Shown: positions 51,983 to 61,268 of the stretch, one piece after another
How the letters are laid out: the number at the start of each line of letters is the position of its first letter
Numbering within the stretch: position 1 is the stretch's first letter
NCBI GenBank assembly: GCA_016794595.1
Contig: JAEUJN010000029.1
Span: forward strand, 1-64,000
Origin: Kineosporiaceae bacterium
GTDB lineage: Bacteria; Actinomycetota; Actinomycetes; Actinomycetales; Kineosporiaceae
Reading direction: 5' to 3'
Length of the DNA stretch: 64,000 nt
The notes under the pieces: generated by a model
What the model was told of the DNA's origin: nothing
What the model saw: the letters and a program-made list of their open reading frames with translations, nothing else
Databases searched by the model: none
Program-made: the position numbers and the translations under genes

Positions 51983-52306
51983 ATGGGTGACTTGCAGCTG
52001 TACGTCCTGTGGGGTCTGGCCGTGGTGGCGTTCGGCGCTGAGGTCTACGCCCTCGTGGACGCCGCACGCACCCGCGCCGATGCCTTCTCGGTGGCCGGCA
52101 AGCTCAGCAAGCCGAAGTGGCTGGCGATCCTGGGGGTGGCCACCGCCCTGGGGTTCCTCGCCCTGCCGGGCGGCTTCATGACCATCCTCAACTTCCTGCC
52201 GATCATCGCCTTCGCCGCGTCGGCGGTGTACCTGGCCGATGTCCGTCCCGCCGTCCGGCAGCTGCGCGGGGGTGGGGGGCGTCCCGGGCCGTACGGTCCG
52301 TGGTGA
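51983..52306 (+). CDS. DUF2516 small membrane protein
   Basis: A 107-residue protein with three hydrophobic helices (about 5-25, 42-60 and 63-85) and a Gly/Pro/Arg tail. The VDAARTRADAFSVAGKLSKP loop and KPKWLAILGVA match the actinobacterial DUF2516 family, whose function is unknown. In Mycobacterium the homologue (Rv0476) also follows hbhA. ATG 51983 lies 7 bases after TACCCT, so it probably has its own leaderless promoter despite the linkage. Confidence 0.82.
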   Translation: MGDLQLYVLWGLAVVAFGAEVYALVDAARTRADAFSVAGKLSKPKWLAILGVATALGFLALPGGFMTILNFLPIIAFAASAVYLADVRPAVRQLRGGGGRPGPYGPW

Positions 52307-52350
52307 CGTCCTCCTCGATCGGGATTCGTCTCTCTGAGTATCCGTAACGA

Positions 52351-52378
52351 CACGGTGTGGCACCGTGCGCGGTAGGCT
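52351..52378 (+). promoter_or_regulatory. Putative promoter and inverted repeat before rsiG
   Basis: TAGGCT at 52373-52378 is a likely -10, leaving a leader of about 50 bases. Directly upstream, CACGGTG TGG CACCGTG (52351-52367) is a perfect 7-base inverted repeat over the spacer/-35 position, a possible operator. Confidence 0.45.
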
Positions 52379-52435
52379 CGTGCGCAGGCCGCGCCGATCC
52401 AACGGGCGGGCCCACGGTCGAGGAGGAGCGCGGAG

Positions 52436-53008
52436 ATGACCGAGTACATGGTGGGCGGACGCCGCCGGATCGACCGTGTGCTGGCCCCGGACTACCTCGA
52501 CGGCATCGACGGTTTCGACCTGGATGAGCTGCGTTCGCGCAAGGCCGAGGCCGAGCAGGAGGAGACCGACCTGTCCTACGCCCGCCGACTGGTGCAGGGA
52601 CGTCTCGACCTGCTGCGGGCCGAGCACGAGGCGCGCGAGCGGGGCGAGGCCGGGCTGGCCGGTCGGCCCCCGGGGGAGTCGACGGACGCCGAGCTGGCCG
52701 AGCGGCTGGCGAAGGCCCTGGCCGACCCGCCCCGGCAGAGCCGGGGAATCGGGCGCCACCTGGCCGGGTTGCGTCCGAGCCGAGTGGGGGAGAACCGCCG
52801 CGAGGCCGAACGGGCGGTCGCCGACGTCGGGGGATCGGACCTGGCGCACCTCAGCGACCCCGAGTTGGCCGGGGCGATGGAACACCTGGCGGACGTCGAA
52901 TCCCGGCTGAGCCGGTCCCGCCGCAAGGTGCAGAACGTGGTCGACCGGCTCACCGGCGAGATCGCCCGTCGTTACCAGGCCGGTCACGTCCCGGTCGGCC
53001 TTCCCTGA
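52436..53008 (+). CDS. rsiG: RsiG-type c-di-GMP-responsive anti-sigma factor
   Basis: A 190-residue protein. RsiG of Streptomyces binds c-di-GMP through two copies of the motif E-x3-S-x2-R-x3-Q-x3-D on a helical hairpin and then sequesters the sigma factor WhiG. Both copies are exact here: ETDLSYARRLVQGRLD near residue 42 and ESRLSRSRRKVQNVVD near residue 157. Both should form long antiparallel helices, with a helical, acidic middle region. ATG 52436 follows GAGGAGG. The expected partner, a WhiG/FliA-type sigma factor, is not in the window. A GGDEF-EAL enzyme lies 40 kb away. Confidence 0.88.
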   Translation: MTEYMVGGRRRIDRVLAPDYLDGIDGFDLDELRSRKAEAEQEETDLSYARRLVQGRLDLLRAEHEARERGEAGLAGRPPGESTDAELAERLAKALADPPRQSRGIGRHLAGLRPSRVGENRREAERAVADVGGSDLAHLSDPELAGAMEHLADVESRLSRSRRKVQNVVDRLTGEIARRYQAGHVPVGLP

Positions 53009-53092
53009 CGCCCCGCCTCTCGTCAGCCTCCCGTCAGCGACCGCACTCGCCCTCCGGGTCGAGGTCCCGATCACCCGGCGCTCGCGACGCCC

Positions 53093-53098
53093 TACGCT
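53093..53098 (+). promoter_or_regulatory. -10 element, leaderless start of the asparaginase gene
   Basis: TACGCT ends 6 bases before ATG 53105. Confidence 0.55.
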
Positions 53099-53104
53099 CG
53101 CGCC

Positions 53105-54106
53105 ATGACACCCGGACCGACACCCGGACCGACACCCGCAGCGACACCACGGCACCCGGTGCCGACTCACGGACTGCTGGCTCACGTCGTCCGGTCGGGG
53201 TTCGTCGAGGGCGCCCACCACGGGACCGCAGTGGCGCTGGGCGCCGACGGCCGGGTGGTGGCCCAGGTCGGCGACCCCGAGGCGCCGATCTTCCCGCGGT
53301 CGGCGAACAAGCCGCTCCAGGCCGTGGCGATGCTGCGGGCGGGGCTCGACCTGCACGGCCGGCTGCTCGCCCTGGCCACGTCCAGCCACTCCGGGGAGCA
53401 CTTCCACCGGGACGGCGTCCGCCGGATCCTGGCGTCGGTGGACCTCACCGAGCAGGCCCTGCAGACCCCTGCGGAACTGCCCGCGGGCGTGCACGAGGGC
53501 GCGCTGTGGCGACGGACCGGCCGGTCGCCCTCGGCCATCGCGCACAACTGTTCCGGCAAGCACGCCGCGATGCTGGCCACCTGCGTGGTCAACGGCTGGT
53601 CAACGGCTGACTACCGCGACCCCGGGCACCCGCTGCAACGCCAGATCGCCGAGACCGTGGCCGAGCTGACCGGATTCCCGGTGAGCGCCACCGGGGTGGA
53701 CGGGTGCGGCGCGCCCGTGCTCGCGGTCCCCCCGGTCGGCCTCGCCCGAGCGTTCGCTGCCCTGGCGACCGCGACCGGCGGGAGCGCCGAACACCAGGTG
53801 GCCCAGGCGATCCGGACCCATCCGGACTGGCTCGGGGGGACCGGGCGCAGCGTCACGAGCCTGCTCGAGGCCGTCCCCGAGGCGATCGCCAAGGACGGCG
53901 CCGAGGGCGTCTTCGCCGCCGCGCTGCCCGACGGGCGGGCGGCCGTGGTCAAGATCGCGGACGGCGCCGAGCGCGCCAGCGTGCCGGTGATCGCGGCCCT
54001 GCTGCGCCGCCTCGGGGTCGACGGCGAGGCACTGGGTGAGCTGCTCGATGTCCCCGTGATCGGGGACGGCCGCCCGGTCGGCCGGGTCGAGGTCGTCGGC
54101 ATCTGA
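53105..54106 (+). CDS. L-asparaginase, class 3 (ReAV-type)
   Basis: A 333-residue enzyme of the PF06089 family, converting asparagine to aspartate and ammonia. The residues of the Rhizobium etli ReAV active site are visible: Ser and Lys in RSANKPLQ, the zinc-site Cys and Lys in NCSGKHA, and Asp and Cys in [25 protein letters not shown] and TGRSVTSL are other family blocks. A Thr/Pro repeat of 20 residues precedes the core. ATG 53105 lies 6 bases after TACGCT. Confidence 0.9.
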   Translation: MTPGPTPGPTPAATPRHPVPTHGLLAHVVRSGFVEGAHHGTAVALGADGRVVAQVGDPEAPIFPRSANKPLQAVAMLRAGLDLHGRLLALATSSHSGEHFHRDGVRRILASVDLTEQALQTPAELPAGVHEGALWRRTGRSPSAIAHNCSGKHAAMLATCVVNGWSTADYRDPGHPLQRQIAETVAELTGFPVSATGVDGCGAPVLAVPPVGLARAFAALATATGGSAEHQVAQAIRTHPDWLGGTGRSVTSLLEAVPEAIAKDGAEGVFAAALPDGRAAVVKIADGAERASVPVIAALLRRLGVDGEALGELLDVPVIGDGRPVGRVEVVGI

Positions 54107-54113
54107 GCCCGAC

Positions 54114-54119
54114 TAGGCT
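54114..54119 (+). promoter_or_regulatory. -10 element, leaderless start of dtd
   Basis: TAGGCT ends 7 bases before GTG 54127. Confidence 0.55.
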
Positions 54120-54126
54120 CCTGGCC

Positions 54127-54552
54127 GTGCGAGCGGTGGTGCAGCGAGTCGCCCGGGCGCGGGTCAGCGTGGACGGCGAGCTGGTGGGCGAGATCGATCG
54201 GCCCGGCCTGCTGGTCCTGCTCGGGGTGACCCACTCCGACACCGCGGCCCAGGCCTCGGCCCTGGCCCGCAAGGTCGCCGGGCTGCGGATCCTGCGCCAG
54301 GAGCGCAGCGTCGTGGACTGCGCCGCCCCGGTGCTGGTGGTCAGTCAGTTCACGCTCTACGCCGACACCGGCAAGGGGCGGCGCCCGTCCTGGTCGGCGG
54401 CCGCTCCCGGTGAGGTTGCGCAACCGCTGGTCGAGCAGTTCGCCGAGGCGTTGCGGGCTCAGCAGCTCGAGGTCGCCACCGGCCGGTTCGGCGCCGACAT
54501 GGCCGTCGAGCTGGTCAACGACGGCCCGGTCACCCTCATCCTGGAGGTGTGA
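54127..54552 (+). CDS. dtd: D-aminoacyl-tRNA deacylase
   Basis: A 141-residue enzyme that removes D-amino acids mischarged onto tRNA. Family motifs [10 protein letters not shown] (active-site SQFTLY) and [10 protein letters not shown] (NxGPVT) are intact, and the length is normal. GTG 54127 lies 7 bases after TAGGCT. The stop overlaps the macrodomain gene start (GTGA), so the two share a transcript. Confidence 0.93.
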   Translation: MRAVVQRVARARVSVDGELVGEIDRPGLLVLLGVTHSDTAAQASALARKVAGLRILRQERSVVDCAAPVLVVSQFTLYADTGKGRRPSWSAAAPGEVAQPLVEQFAEALRAQQLEVATGRFGADMAVELVNDGPVTLILEV

Positions 54553-55115
54553 GCGTGCAGATCGAGATCGTCCCCGGAGACATCACGACCCAGCGGGTCG
54601 ATGTGATCGTCAATGCGGCGAACGAGTCCCTGCTGGGCGGTGGGGGCGTGGACGGCGCGATCCATGCCGCCGCCGGACCGGCCCTGCTGGAGGAGTGTCG
54701 TGAGCTCCGCCGCACCCGCTTCCCCCGGGGGTTGCCCGTGGGCGAGGCGGTGGCCACGTCGGCCGGTGACCTGGCCGCCCGCTGGGTGGTGCACACCGTC
54801 GGTCCCAATCGGCACCGCGGTCAGGTCGATCCGGCCCTGCTGGTCTCGTGCTTCCGGACCAGCCTGGTGCGGGCCGGCGAGCTGGGGGCGGGCTCGGTGG
54901 CCTTCCCCGCGATCAGCGCGGGGGTGTTCGGGTGGGACGTCGAGCAGGTGGCCACGATCGCCGTCCGCACGGTGCACGCCGTGGACGCCGCCCAGGAGGC
55001 CACCTCGGTCGACCTGGTGCGGTTCGTGCCCTTCGGGCAGCGGGCGGCGTCCGCGTTCACCGCCGCGGTGGCCGAGTGGGGGCGAGGCATGGGTGAGCCG
55101 TGGACCTCGTCCTGA
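54549..55115 (+). CDS. Macrodomain protein, O-acetyl-ADP-ribose deacetylase type
   Basis: A 188-residue macrodomain. [20 protein letters not shown] is the ADP-ribose-binding loop of the MacroD type, with Asn-Asn and the Asp-Gly block that support O-acetyl-ADP-ribose or ADP-ribosyl hydrolysis; [12 protein letters not shown] is the second loop. GTG 54549 overlaps the dtd stop with GGAGG upstream. The following phosphatase gene starts inside its 3' end, so dtd, macrodomain and phosphatase form one operon. Confidence 0.9.
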   Translation: MSVQIEIVPGDITTQRVDVIVNAANESLLGGGGVDGAIHAAAGPALLEECRELRRTRFPRGLPVGEAVATSAGDLAARWVVHTVGPNRHRGQVDPALLVSCFRTSLVRAGELGAGSVAFPAISAGVFGWDVEQVATIAVRTVHAVDAAQEATSVDLVRFVPFGQRAASAFTAAVAEWGRGMGEPWTSS

Positions 55116-55783
55116 TCCGGCACGGCCAGTCCGCCAACAACGCGCTCTGGCAGCGAACGGGCTCCAGCGTGGGCCGCTCGCCCGACCCGGAGCTCACCGA
55201 ACTCGGCCGGATCCAGGCCCGGGCGGTGGCAGAGGCGTTGCAGCGCAAGGACTTCGACGTCACTCCCACCCACCTGTACACCAGCCTGATGACCCGGGCC
55301 GTACAGACCGCGGCGCCGATCGCTCACGCCCTTGACCTGCCGCTGGTCGCCCACGAGGAGATCTTCGAGTTCTACGGGCCGGTCGAGATGGACCCGGACT
55401 CCTTCGAGCGAACCCCGCACCCGGGGGCGGCCCGCCAGGTACTGGCCGCCCTGAGCGACCGGTTGATGCTGCCCGAATCGGCCACGCCGGCCGGGTGGTG
55501 GAGCGGGCCGGTGGAGACCGAGCAGGGATGCGCCGAGCGCGGCCGCCGGGTGGTGGAACACCTGACGGCGCAGTTCGGGGGCACCGATGCGGTGGTGGTG
55601 CTGGTGACCCACGGAACCTTCAGCCAGTACCTGATCCGCGCCCTGCTGGGCGCGGACACGATGACCGGCTGGCTGACCATCGAGAACACCGGGGTGTCCC
55701 GGTTCCGGCTGCTCGACGGCTTCACGCTGGCCTCCTACGTCAACCGGACCAGCCACCTGCTCCCCGAACAGCTCAGCGAGTGA
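55100..55783 (+). CDS. Histidine phosphatase (phosphoglycerate-mutase-like)
   Basis: A 227-residue enzyme with the [10 protein letters not shown] phospho-His motif at the N-terminus and VTHGTFSQYL as the second His block. Unlike gpmA elsewhere in this window it lacks the mutase-specific KNKKQT region, so it is probably a broad or small-molecule phosphatase. A large lid insertion (about 95-140) distinguishes it from cobalamin phosphatases. It overlaps the macrodomain gene by 16 bases and converges on the next gene. Confidence 0.83.
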   Translation: MDLVLIRHGQSANNALWQRTGSSVGRSPDPELTELGRIQARAVAEALQRKDFDVTPTHLYTSLMTRAVQTAAPIAHALDLPLVAHEEIFEFYGPVEMDPDSFERTPHPGAARQVLAALSDRLMLPESATPAGWWSGPVETEQGCAERGRRVVEHLTAQFGGTDAVVVLVTHGTFSQYLIRALLGADTMTGWLTIENTGVSRFRLLDGFTLASYVNRTSHLLPEQLSE

Positions 55784-55826
55784 GGCCACGGCGGTTCGGC
55801 AAGCGGCGACCCGAGGCCGCGACGGC

Positions 55827-56438
55827 TCAGCCGGCCGGCGTGACCTCGAAGCTCTGACCCCCCGCGGTGGCGCCCATCGTGGCGGCCACGCTGCGGGCGA
55901 CGGCCTCGCTGTCGCGGCGGGTCACCTCGACCCGTCCGCCCTGCGGGTCGAGGCGCCAGACCACCCACTGGGCGGGGGCCTCGGGGCGGCCCGCGGCCCG
56001 GGAGGCGGCGGCCACCACCTCGTCGGCGAGCGGATCGACGTCCACCGGCGCGGAGGCGTCCACGGCCACCGTCGGCCAGCGGTGGTCCCCCGACGGGGCG
56101 TGTTCGCCCTCGCCCTCGGGCAGGACGACCACCTCGACCACCTGCCCGTCCAGACCCGCCAGCGCCTCGTCGTCCGCGCCGATGCCGTCCAGCACTCCGC
56201 CACCGCTCTGGGCGGCCAGCGCGACCAGGGCCGACGAGCATGCCCGGCCGAACCGGCTCGACTGCTCGGAGTCCGACAGGTTCAGCACGTCGGCGAGCGC
56301 ATCGTGCAACGTCGTCCGGGCGAGCAGCGGCAGGCCGAGTGCGGGGGCGAGTTCCCGGCCCAGATCGGCGGTGTGCCCGCTGCGGTCCCGGGGCAGCAGG
56401 ACGAACAGTCCCGGGGTGCCGGTGGTGATCGAGGTCAT
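55827..56438 (-). CDS. Soluble protein of unknown function
   Basis: A 203-residue protein I do not recognise. It is Ala/Val/Asp-rich with alternating strand and helix patterns (GLFVLLPRDRSG, GQVVEVVVLPEGEG, QWVVWRLDP). It has no signal peptide or membrane helix. ATG 56438 is chosen because the longer frame runs through the preceding gap into non-coding sequence. It may be co-transcribed with the upstream methyltransferase, which ends 11 bases before it. Confidence 0.6.
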   Translation of the reverse strand: MTSITTGTPGLFVLLPRDRSGHTADLGRELAPALGLPLLARTTLHDALADVLNLSDSEQSSRFGRACSSALVALAAQSGGGVLDGIGADDEALAGLDGQVVEVVVLPEGEGEHAPSGDHRWPTVAVDASAPVDVDPLADEVVAAASRAAGRPEAPAQWVVWRLDPQGGRVEVTRRDSEAVARSVAATMGATAGGQSFEVTPAG

Positions 56439-56449
56439 GGTGAGCTGTT

Positions 56450-57337
56450 CTACCGCGTGAGGTCCCCGGATGACCCGGAGACACTTCCACCGTGCACGGA
56501 TCGTGACGGTGCGACGCACTCCCAGTGCACGGTGAGCTCGCCCAGCCGCCACCGGGACGGCCCGTCGAGCACCGGCCAGCCCTCGCTGCGCACGGTGGCG
56601 GCCATGGCCGACCAGCGCTGGCGGGCCCCGAAGCCCGCCAGCGGGGCGTGCCGGGCCCAGGCGGCGTCCAGGGCCTCGAGCAGTGCGTGCACCCCCTCGC
56701 CCCGGACGTTGCGGTGGATCAGTGCCTTGGGCAGGCGCTCGGCCAGCTCACTCGGCCGCTCCAGTCCGGCCAGCCGGGTGGACAGCGTGAGCGAGATCGG
56801 CCCGCCCTCCTCGAGCGCCACCCAGGTGGCGCGCCGTCCGATCTCGTCGCAGGTTCCCTCCACGATCAGCCCACCGGGCGCCAGCCGGGCGGCCATCGAG
56901 GCCCACGCGGCGGGGACGGCAGCCTCCTCGTACTGGCGCAGCACGTTGAACGCCCGGATCAGCACCGGTCGGCGGCCGGCCGGCAGCGGAACCTCGAACC
57001 CTCCCAGGGCGAAGCTGAGGCCCGGGCCGGTCAGCGGCCGGGCGGCCTCGACCCGCGCGGGGTCGATCTCGATGCCCACCACCTCGACCTCGGCCCGGAC
57101 GGCACGCAGCCGGGCGAGCAGCTCCACCGCCGTCACCGGGGTGGCCCCGTAGCCCAGGTCCACCACCACCGGTTGGCCGGCAGCCCGTAAGCGCCGCGCC
57201 CCGCCCGGTCCGGCGAGCCACCGGTCGACGCGGCGAAGGCGGTTGGGGTTGGTGGTTCCCCGGGTGATGGTGCCCTGAGGACGACCGGACGGCGCCCGGC
57301 GCGCCGGGCGCCGTCGGTTCTCGTCGATACCGGTCAC
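56450..57337 (-). CDS. Class I SAM-dependent methyltransferase-like protein
   Basis: A 295-residue protein. Motif I reads VVDLGYGATPVTAVEL and the acidic motif II VVGIEIDPARVEAA; GGLIVEGTCDEIGR matches the post-I strand. The N-terminal 45 residues are basic and contain TRGTTNPNRLRRVDRWLAG, a candidate nucleic-acid or ribosome contact. The substrate is unknown. GTG 57337 follows GGGAGA; a 28-base perfect palindrome lies in the first codons. It is divergent from mshA. Confidence 0.75.
   Translation of the reverse strand: MTGIDENRRRPARRAPSGRPQGTITRGTTNPNRLRRVDRWLAGPGGARRLRAAGQPVVVDLGYGATPVTAVELLARLRAVRAEVEVVGIEIDPARVEAARPLTGPGLSFALGGFEVPLPAGRRPVLIRAFNVLRQYEEAAVPAAWASMAARLAPGGLIVEGTCDEIGRRATWVALEEGGPISLTLSTRLAGLERPSELAERLPKALIHRNVRGEGVHALLEALDAAWARHAPLAGFGARQRWSAMAATVRSEGWPVLDGPSRWRLGELTVHWECVAPSRSVHGGSVSGSSGDLTR
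57288..57315. repeat. 28-bp perfect palindrome in the methyltransferase N-terminus
   Basis: Fourteen-base halves meeting at GGCG|CGCC (57301/57302) are perfectly complementary without a loop. It lies 23-50 bases inside the methyltransferase gene, near its start codon. Being all G/C except one A/T pair, it may cruciform or fold in the mRNA. Confidence 0.7.
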
Positions 57338-57585
57338 TGTCCGGTCTCCCGGGTCTGCTGTCGGGCGGGCTGCGGTGCTCCCCACGATCGTCCCAGTCCC
57401 GGTTCCGGTTCTGGGCACCGGTGGCTCGGTCGTGAACCCGCCGGGGGGAGACCGCCTCGAAGGTCCGCATCGCCGTCTGAGACCATGGTCAGTCCGCGAC
57501 CATGCCGGCGGTGTCGGGAAGGCATCGGGCATCCGCCGCGTTGAGCGCCTGTGGACCTGTCCGCCGCCGCAGCGAGGAGTTGTTC

Positions 57586-58995
57586 GTGAGTCGTGCCGAC
57601 GTCCCGCACCGCGTGGCCATGCTCTCCGTGCACACCTCGCCGCTCGAGCAACCGGGCACGGGGGATGCCGGCGGGCTGAACGTCTACGTGGTCGAGACCG
57701 CCAGACGACTCGCCGCGCGGGGGGTCCAGGTCGAGATCTTCACCCGCGCCACCAGCAGCGACGCCCCCTCGGTGATGTCGTTCACGGACGGGGTGCTGGT
57801 CCGGCACGTGGTCGCCGGACCGTTCGAGGGACTGTCCAAGAACGACCTGCCCGGGCAGCTGTGCGCGTTCACCGCAGGGGTGATGCGGGTGGAGGCCCGC
57901 CAGGAGCCCGGCTGGTACGGGCTGATCCACTCCCACTACTGGCTGTCGGGCCAGGTGGGCTGGCTGGCGGCCGACCGCTGGCAAACCCCGCTGGTGCACA
58001 CCATGCACACCATGGCCAAGGTCAAGAACGCCGCGCTGGCCACGGGGGACACCCCCGAACCGGCGGTGCGCATCATCGGTGAACAGCAGGTGGTGGACGC
58101 CGCCGACCGCCTGGTGGCCAACACCCAGGCCGAGGCGCGCGAGTTGATCGGACTCTACGGCGCCGAGCCGCGGCGGGTGGCCGTCGTGCCGCCGGGGGCG
58201 GATCTCGAGACCTTCACCCCCGGCGGTCCCGGGGCGAAGGCCGCTGCCCGGCGCCGCCTGGGCCTGGACCCCGAGGCGCAGGTCGTGGTGTTCGTCGGAC
58301 GCATCCAGCCACTCAAGGCGCCGGACGTGCTGGTCCGCGCGGTGGCCGAGTTGCGCGCCGCCGATGCCGCTCGGGCCGCAGTGACCGGACGGCGCGCCGG
58401 GCGCCGCCTGGTGCTCGCCGTCCTGGGGGGCCCGAGTGGTACCGGGCTGGAGCACCCCGAGGAGTTGGCCGACCTTGCCCACGCGCTGAACCTGGACGAC
58501 GTGGTGCGCTTCCGTCCGCCGGTCGACCGGCCGGCGCTCGCGCAGTGGTACCGGGCCGCCGACCTGGTCGCAGTGCCCTCGTACAGCGAGTCGTTCGGCC
58601 TGGTCGCGGTCGAGGCACAGGCCTGCGGGACGCCGGTGGTCGCCGCGGCGGTGGGCGGGCTGCGGACCGCGGTCGCCGACACCCGGTCCGGCATCCTGGT
58701 CGACGGGCACGATCCGCGCGTCTGGGCCGCCACCCTCGGCGCGCTCCTGGACGACCCTGCCCGGCGGGAACGGATGGCCCGGGCCGCCGTCCGGCACGCT
58801 GCCTCCTTCAGCTGGGACGCCACGGTGGACGCTCTGCTCGAGGTCTACCGCGGAGCGGTCCACGATCACCGCCGGCAGTTGTCCGACCTGGGCGACCTGG
58901 AGGTCCTGTCCGCCGGGTCCATCGGGTCCCTGGCCCGCCGTGAGCCTGCGGTGCCGGGGCAGGTCCCGACGCCGTCGCTGGCCGGCGTGCGATGA
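57586..58995 (+). CDS. mshA: D-inositol-3-phosphate glycosyltransferase MshA
   Basis: A 469-residue GT-B enzyme that starts mycothiol synthesis by joining GlcNAc from UDP-GlcNAc to inositol 3-phosphate. The acceptor-side loop [11 protein letters not shown] lies near residue 27, [13 protein letters not shown] and [11 protein letters not shown] follow, and the donor domain shows [14 protein letters not shown] and [19 protein letters not shown] 45-residue Gly/Ser/Pro tail is longer than usual. GTG 57586 has GCGAGGAG. Its stop overlaps the YbjN gene (ATGA). Confidence 0.94.
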   Translation: MSRADVPHRVAMLSVHTSPLEQPGTGDAGGLNVYVVETARRLAARGVQVEIFTRATSSDAPSVMSFTDGVLVRHVVAGPFEGLSKNDLPGQLCAFTAGVMRVEARQEPGWYGLIHSHYWLSGQVGWLAADRWQTPLVHTMHTMAKVKNAALATGDTPEPAVRIIGEQQVVDAADRLVANTQAEARELIGLYGAEPRRVAVVPPGADLETFTPGGPGAKAAARRRLGLDPEAQVVVFVGRIQPLKAPDVLVRAVAELRAADAARAAVTGRRAGRRLVLAVLGGPSGTGLEHPEELADLAHALNLDDVVRFRPPVDRPALAQWYRAADLVAVPSYSESFGLVAVEAQACGTPVVAAAVGGLRTAVADTRSGILVDGHDPRVWAATLGALLDDPARRERMARAAVRHAASFSWDATVDALLEVYRGAVHDHRRQLSDLGDLEVLSAGSIGSLARREPAVPGQVPTPSLAGVR

Positions 58996-59609
58996 CCGCC
59001 CGGGCCGATCGGGCGGCCGATGCCCGGGCCACCCTCGAGAGCTGGCTGACCTCCTCCGGTCTGGCCTGGGAGCCCGGGGCCCGGGCCGGGGAGTACGCGG
59101 TGACCCTGCCCGGCGAGACCAAGCTGGCCACCACGGCATCCGTCATCGTCGGCGAGCAGTCCCTGTCGGTCTCGGCGTTCGTCGTCCGCCGCCCGGACGA
59201 GAACCACCAGGCGTTCTACCGTTGGCTGCTGGCCCGCAACCTGCGTCTGCCCGGGATCGCGTTCGCCCTGGATTCCCTGGGGGATGTCTACCTGGTCGGC
59301 AAGCTGCCGATCGCAGCAGTGACGGACGACGCGATCGACCACCTGCTGGGAGCGGTCCTGGCCGCATCGGACAGCTCGTTCAACGACCTGCTGGTCCTCG
59401 GCTTCCTGGAGGCGATGCGTCGCGAGTGGCGCTGGCGGATCGACCGCGGTGAGTCCACCCGCAACCTGGAGGCGTTCAAACACCTTCTCGAGGCCCCGGA
59501 CAACCCCGGGACCGCCGAGGCCTCACCCCCGGGGGAGCCCGCCCAACCCGGTGAACCGCGGGGTGGAGAGACCCACACCACCGAGGCGGGCCCGCCCACC
59601 AGCGGGTGA
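58992..59609 (+). CDS. YbjN domain-containing protein
   Basis: A 205-residue soluble alpha/beta protein of the YbjN family, related to type III secretion chaperone folds. Family blocks are [20 protein letters not shown] and VYLVGKLPI. The C-terminal 35 residues are Pro/Gly/Glu-rich and probably disordered. It is translationally coupled to mshA and precedes gpmA, the same order as in Mycobacterium (Rv0487) and other actinobacteria. Its role is unknown. Confidence 0.86.
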   Translation: MTARADRAADARATLESWLTSSGLAWEPGARAGEYAVTLPGETKLATTASVIVGEQSLSVSAFVVRRPDENHQAFYRWLLARNLRLPGIAFALDSLGDVYLVGKLPIAAVTDDAIDHLLGAVLAASDSSFNDLLVLGFLEAMRREWRWRIDRGESTRNLEAFKHLLEAPDNPGTAEASPPGEPAQPGEPRGGETHTTEAGPPTSG

Positions 59610-59615
59610 TCCGAC

Positions 59616-59621
59616 TAGCCT
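59616..59621 (+). promoter_or_regulatory. -10 element, leaderless start of gpmA
   Basis: TAGCCT ends 7 bases before ATG 59629. Confidence 0.6.
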
Positions 59622-59628
59622 TCGGGCC

Positions 59629-60372
59629 ATGACCTACACCCTCGTGCTGCTGCGCCACGGCGAGAGCGACTGGAACGCCAAGAACCTGTTCACCGGCTGG
59701 GTCGACGTGCCCCTGTCCGACAAGGGCCGGGCCGAGGCCGCCGCCGGCGGGCGCATGCTCGTCGAGTCCGGGGTGCTGCCCGACGTCCTGCACACCTCAC
59801 TGCTGCGCCGCGCGATCGTGACCGCGCAACTCGCCCTGGACGTCGCGGATCGGCACTGGATCCCGGTGCGGCGGTCCTGGCGGCTCAACGAGCGCCACTA
59901 CGGAGCCCTCCAGGGCAAGAACAAGAAGCAGACCATGGAGCAGTTCGGCGAGGAGCAGTTCATGCTCTGGCGCCGCTCCTACGACACCCCACCGCCGCCG
60001 ATCCCGGCCGATGACGAGTTCGCCCAGACGGGTGACCCGCGCTATGCCGACCTGGGTGCCGGCATGCCGGCCACCGAATGCCTGAAGGACGTCGTGGCCC
60101 GGATGCTGCCCTACTGGGAATCCGCAGTGATCCCGGACCTGAGGGCCGGCAACGTGGTGATGCTGGCGGCGCACGGCAACTCCCTGCGCGCCCTGGTCAA
60201 GCACCTGGACGGGATCAGCGACGCCGACATCGCGGGGCTGAACATCCCGACCGGCATCCCGCTGGTCTACGAACTGGACGGCGCCTTCGCCCCGATCGTG
60301 CCGGGCGGGCGCTACCTCGACCCCGAGGCTGCTGCCACGGCCGCAGCCGCCGTGGCCAGTCAGGGTCGCTGA
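59629..60372 (+). CDS. gpmA: 2,3-bisphosphoglycerate-dependent phosphoglycerate mutase
   Basis: A 247-residue glycolytic enzyme interconverting 3- and 2-phosphoglycerate. [18 protein letters not shown] carries the phospho-His, [19 protein letters not shown] is the mutase signature, and [16 protein letters not shown] the second His. Length and motifs are canonical. ATG 59629 lies 7 bases after TAGCCT. It converges on phoU. Confidence 0.96.
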   Translation: MTYTLVLLRHGESDWNAKNLFTGWVDVPLSDKGRAEAAAGGRMLVESGVLPDVLHTSLLRRAIVTAQLALDVADRHWIPVRRSWRLNERHYGALQGKNKKQTMEQFGEEQFMLWRRSYDTPPPPIPADDEFAQTGDPRYADLGAGMPATECLKDVVARMLPYWESAVIPDLRAGNVVMLAAHGNSLRALVKHLDGISDADIAGLNIPTGIPLVYELDGAFAPIVPGGRYLDPEAAATAAAAVASQGR

Positions 60373-60406
60373 ACCCCGGCGGGCGGGTCGCCGGGCGCGC
60401 GGTCCC

Positions 60407-61054
60407 TCAGTTGAGCACGCGCTGCCCGGTGACCAGGAAGACCACCCGGCGGGCGACCGAGACCGCGTGGTCGGCGTAGCGCTCGTAGTAGCGCCCGCAG
60501 AGGGTGACGTCGACCGCGGGCTCGACCCCGTGCGGCCACTGGTCGTCGAGGATCATGGTGAACAGCTGCCGGTGCAGGGTGTCCATGGCGTCGTCGTCGG
60601 CCTCGAGTTCGGCGGCGGCGGCCAGGTCACGTCGGGCGATCACGCTGCCGGTCTTGGCCACGATGTGCTCGGCCACCTGCCCCATCTCCAGCACGGTCTC
60701 ACGCAGCTGGACCGGGATGGCGGAGCGGGGGTGGCGCATGCGGGACAGCTTGGCGATGTGCCGGGCAAGGTCACCCATGCGTTCGAGATCGGAGCTCATC
60801 CGCAGGCCGGTGACGATCACCCGCAGGTCGGCGGCCCCGGGCTGCTGAAGCATGAGCAGCCCCAGGGACCGTTCCTCGAACTCGAGATGCAGCGCATCCA
60901 CCCGCTCGTCGGCGGAGATCACCGACTCGGCCAGGGTCAGATCGGCGTCCAGCAGCGCCATGGTCGCCTTCGAGATCGCCGATCCGACCAAGCGGGTCAT
61001 CTCGACCAGAAGCGCGGACAAGCCGTCCAGCTCGTCGTGCAGTTCCGCGCGCAT
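60407..61054 (-). CDS. phoU: Phosphate signalling regulator PhoU
   Basis: A 215-residue all-helical protein with two PhoU repeats. ADERVDALHLEFEERSL and SDLERMGDLARHIAKLSR carry the acidic metal-binding E/D-x3-D pattern of repeat 1, and YYERYADHAVSVARR that of repeat 2. It links the Pst transporter to the SenX3 kinase and represses the response in phosphate excess. ATG 61054 follows GGAG; TAGCAT about 70 bases upstream is a possible -10. It is divergent from senX3, as in other actinobacteria. Confidence 0.95.
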   Translation of the reverse strand: MRAELHDELDGLSALLVEMTRLVGSAISKATMALLDADLTLAESVISADERVDALHLEFEERSLGLLMLQQPGAADLRVIVTGLRMSSDLERMGDLARHIAKLSRMRHPRSAIPVQLRETVLEMGQVAEHIVAKTGSVIARRDLAAAAELEADDDAMDTLHRQLFTMILDDQWPHGVEPAVDVTLCGRYYERYADHAVSVARRVVFLVTGQRVLN

Positions 61055-61255
61055 GCCAGTACTCCGATCCCGCGCCTGGTGGACCATTCCCGGCCTCGCG
61101 GTCCGGGAACGGTGGTCACGGTCACCTCATGCTAGGCCTCCCGATCCCACCCTGGTCCCGCGCTTGGCGTATACCCGGGCGCACCAACGGGTGAACTCCG
61201 GCCAAACGAGGCCACCGACCGGGTTCGGGGAGGCCGGATCCGGGGTGTGGCGCCC

Positions 61256-61261
61256 TACCCT
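61256..61261 (+). promoter_or_regulatory. -10 element, leaderless start of senX3
   Basis: TACCCT ends 7 bases before GTG 61269. Confidence 0.6.
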
Positions 61262-61268
61262 GGCAGGT

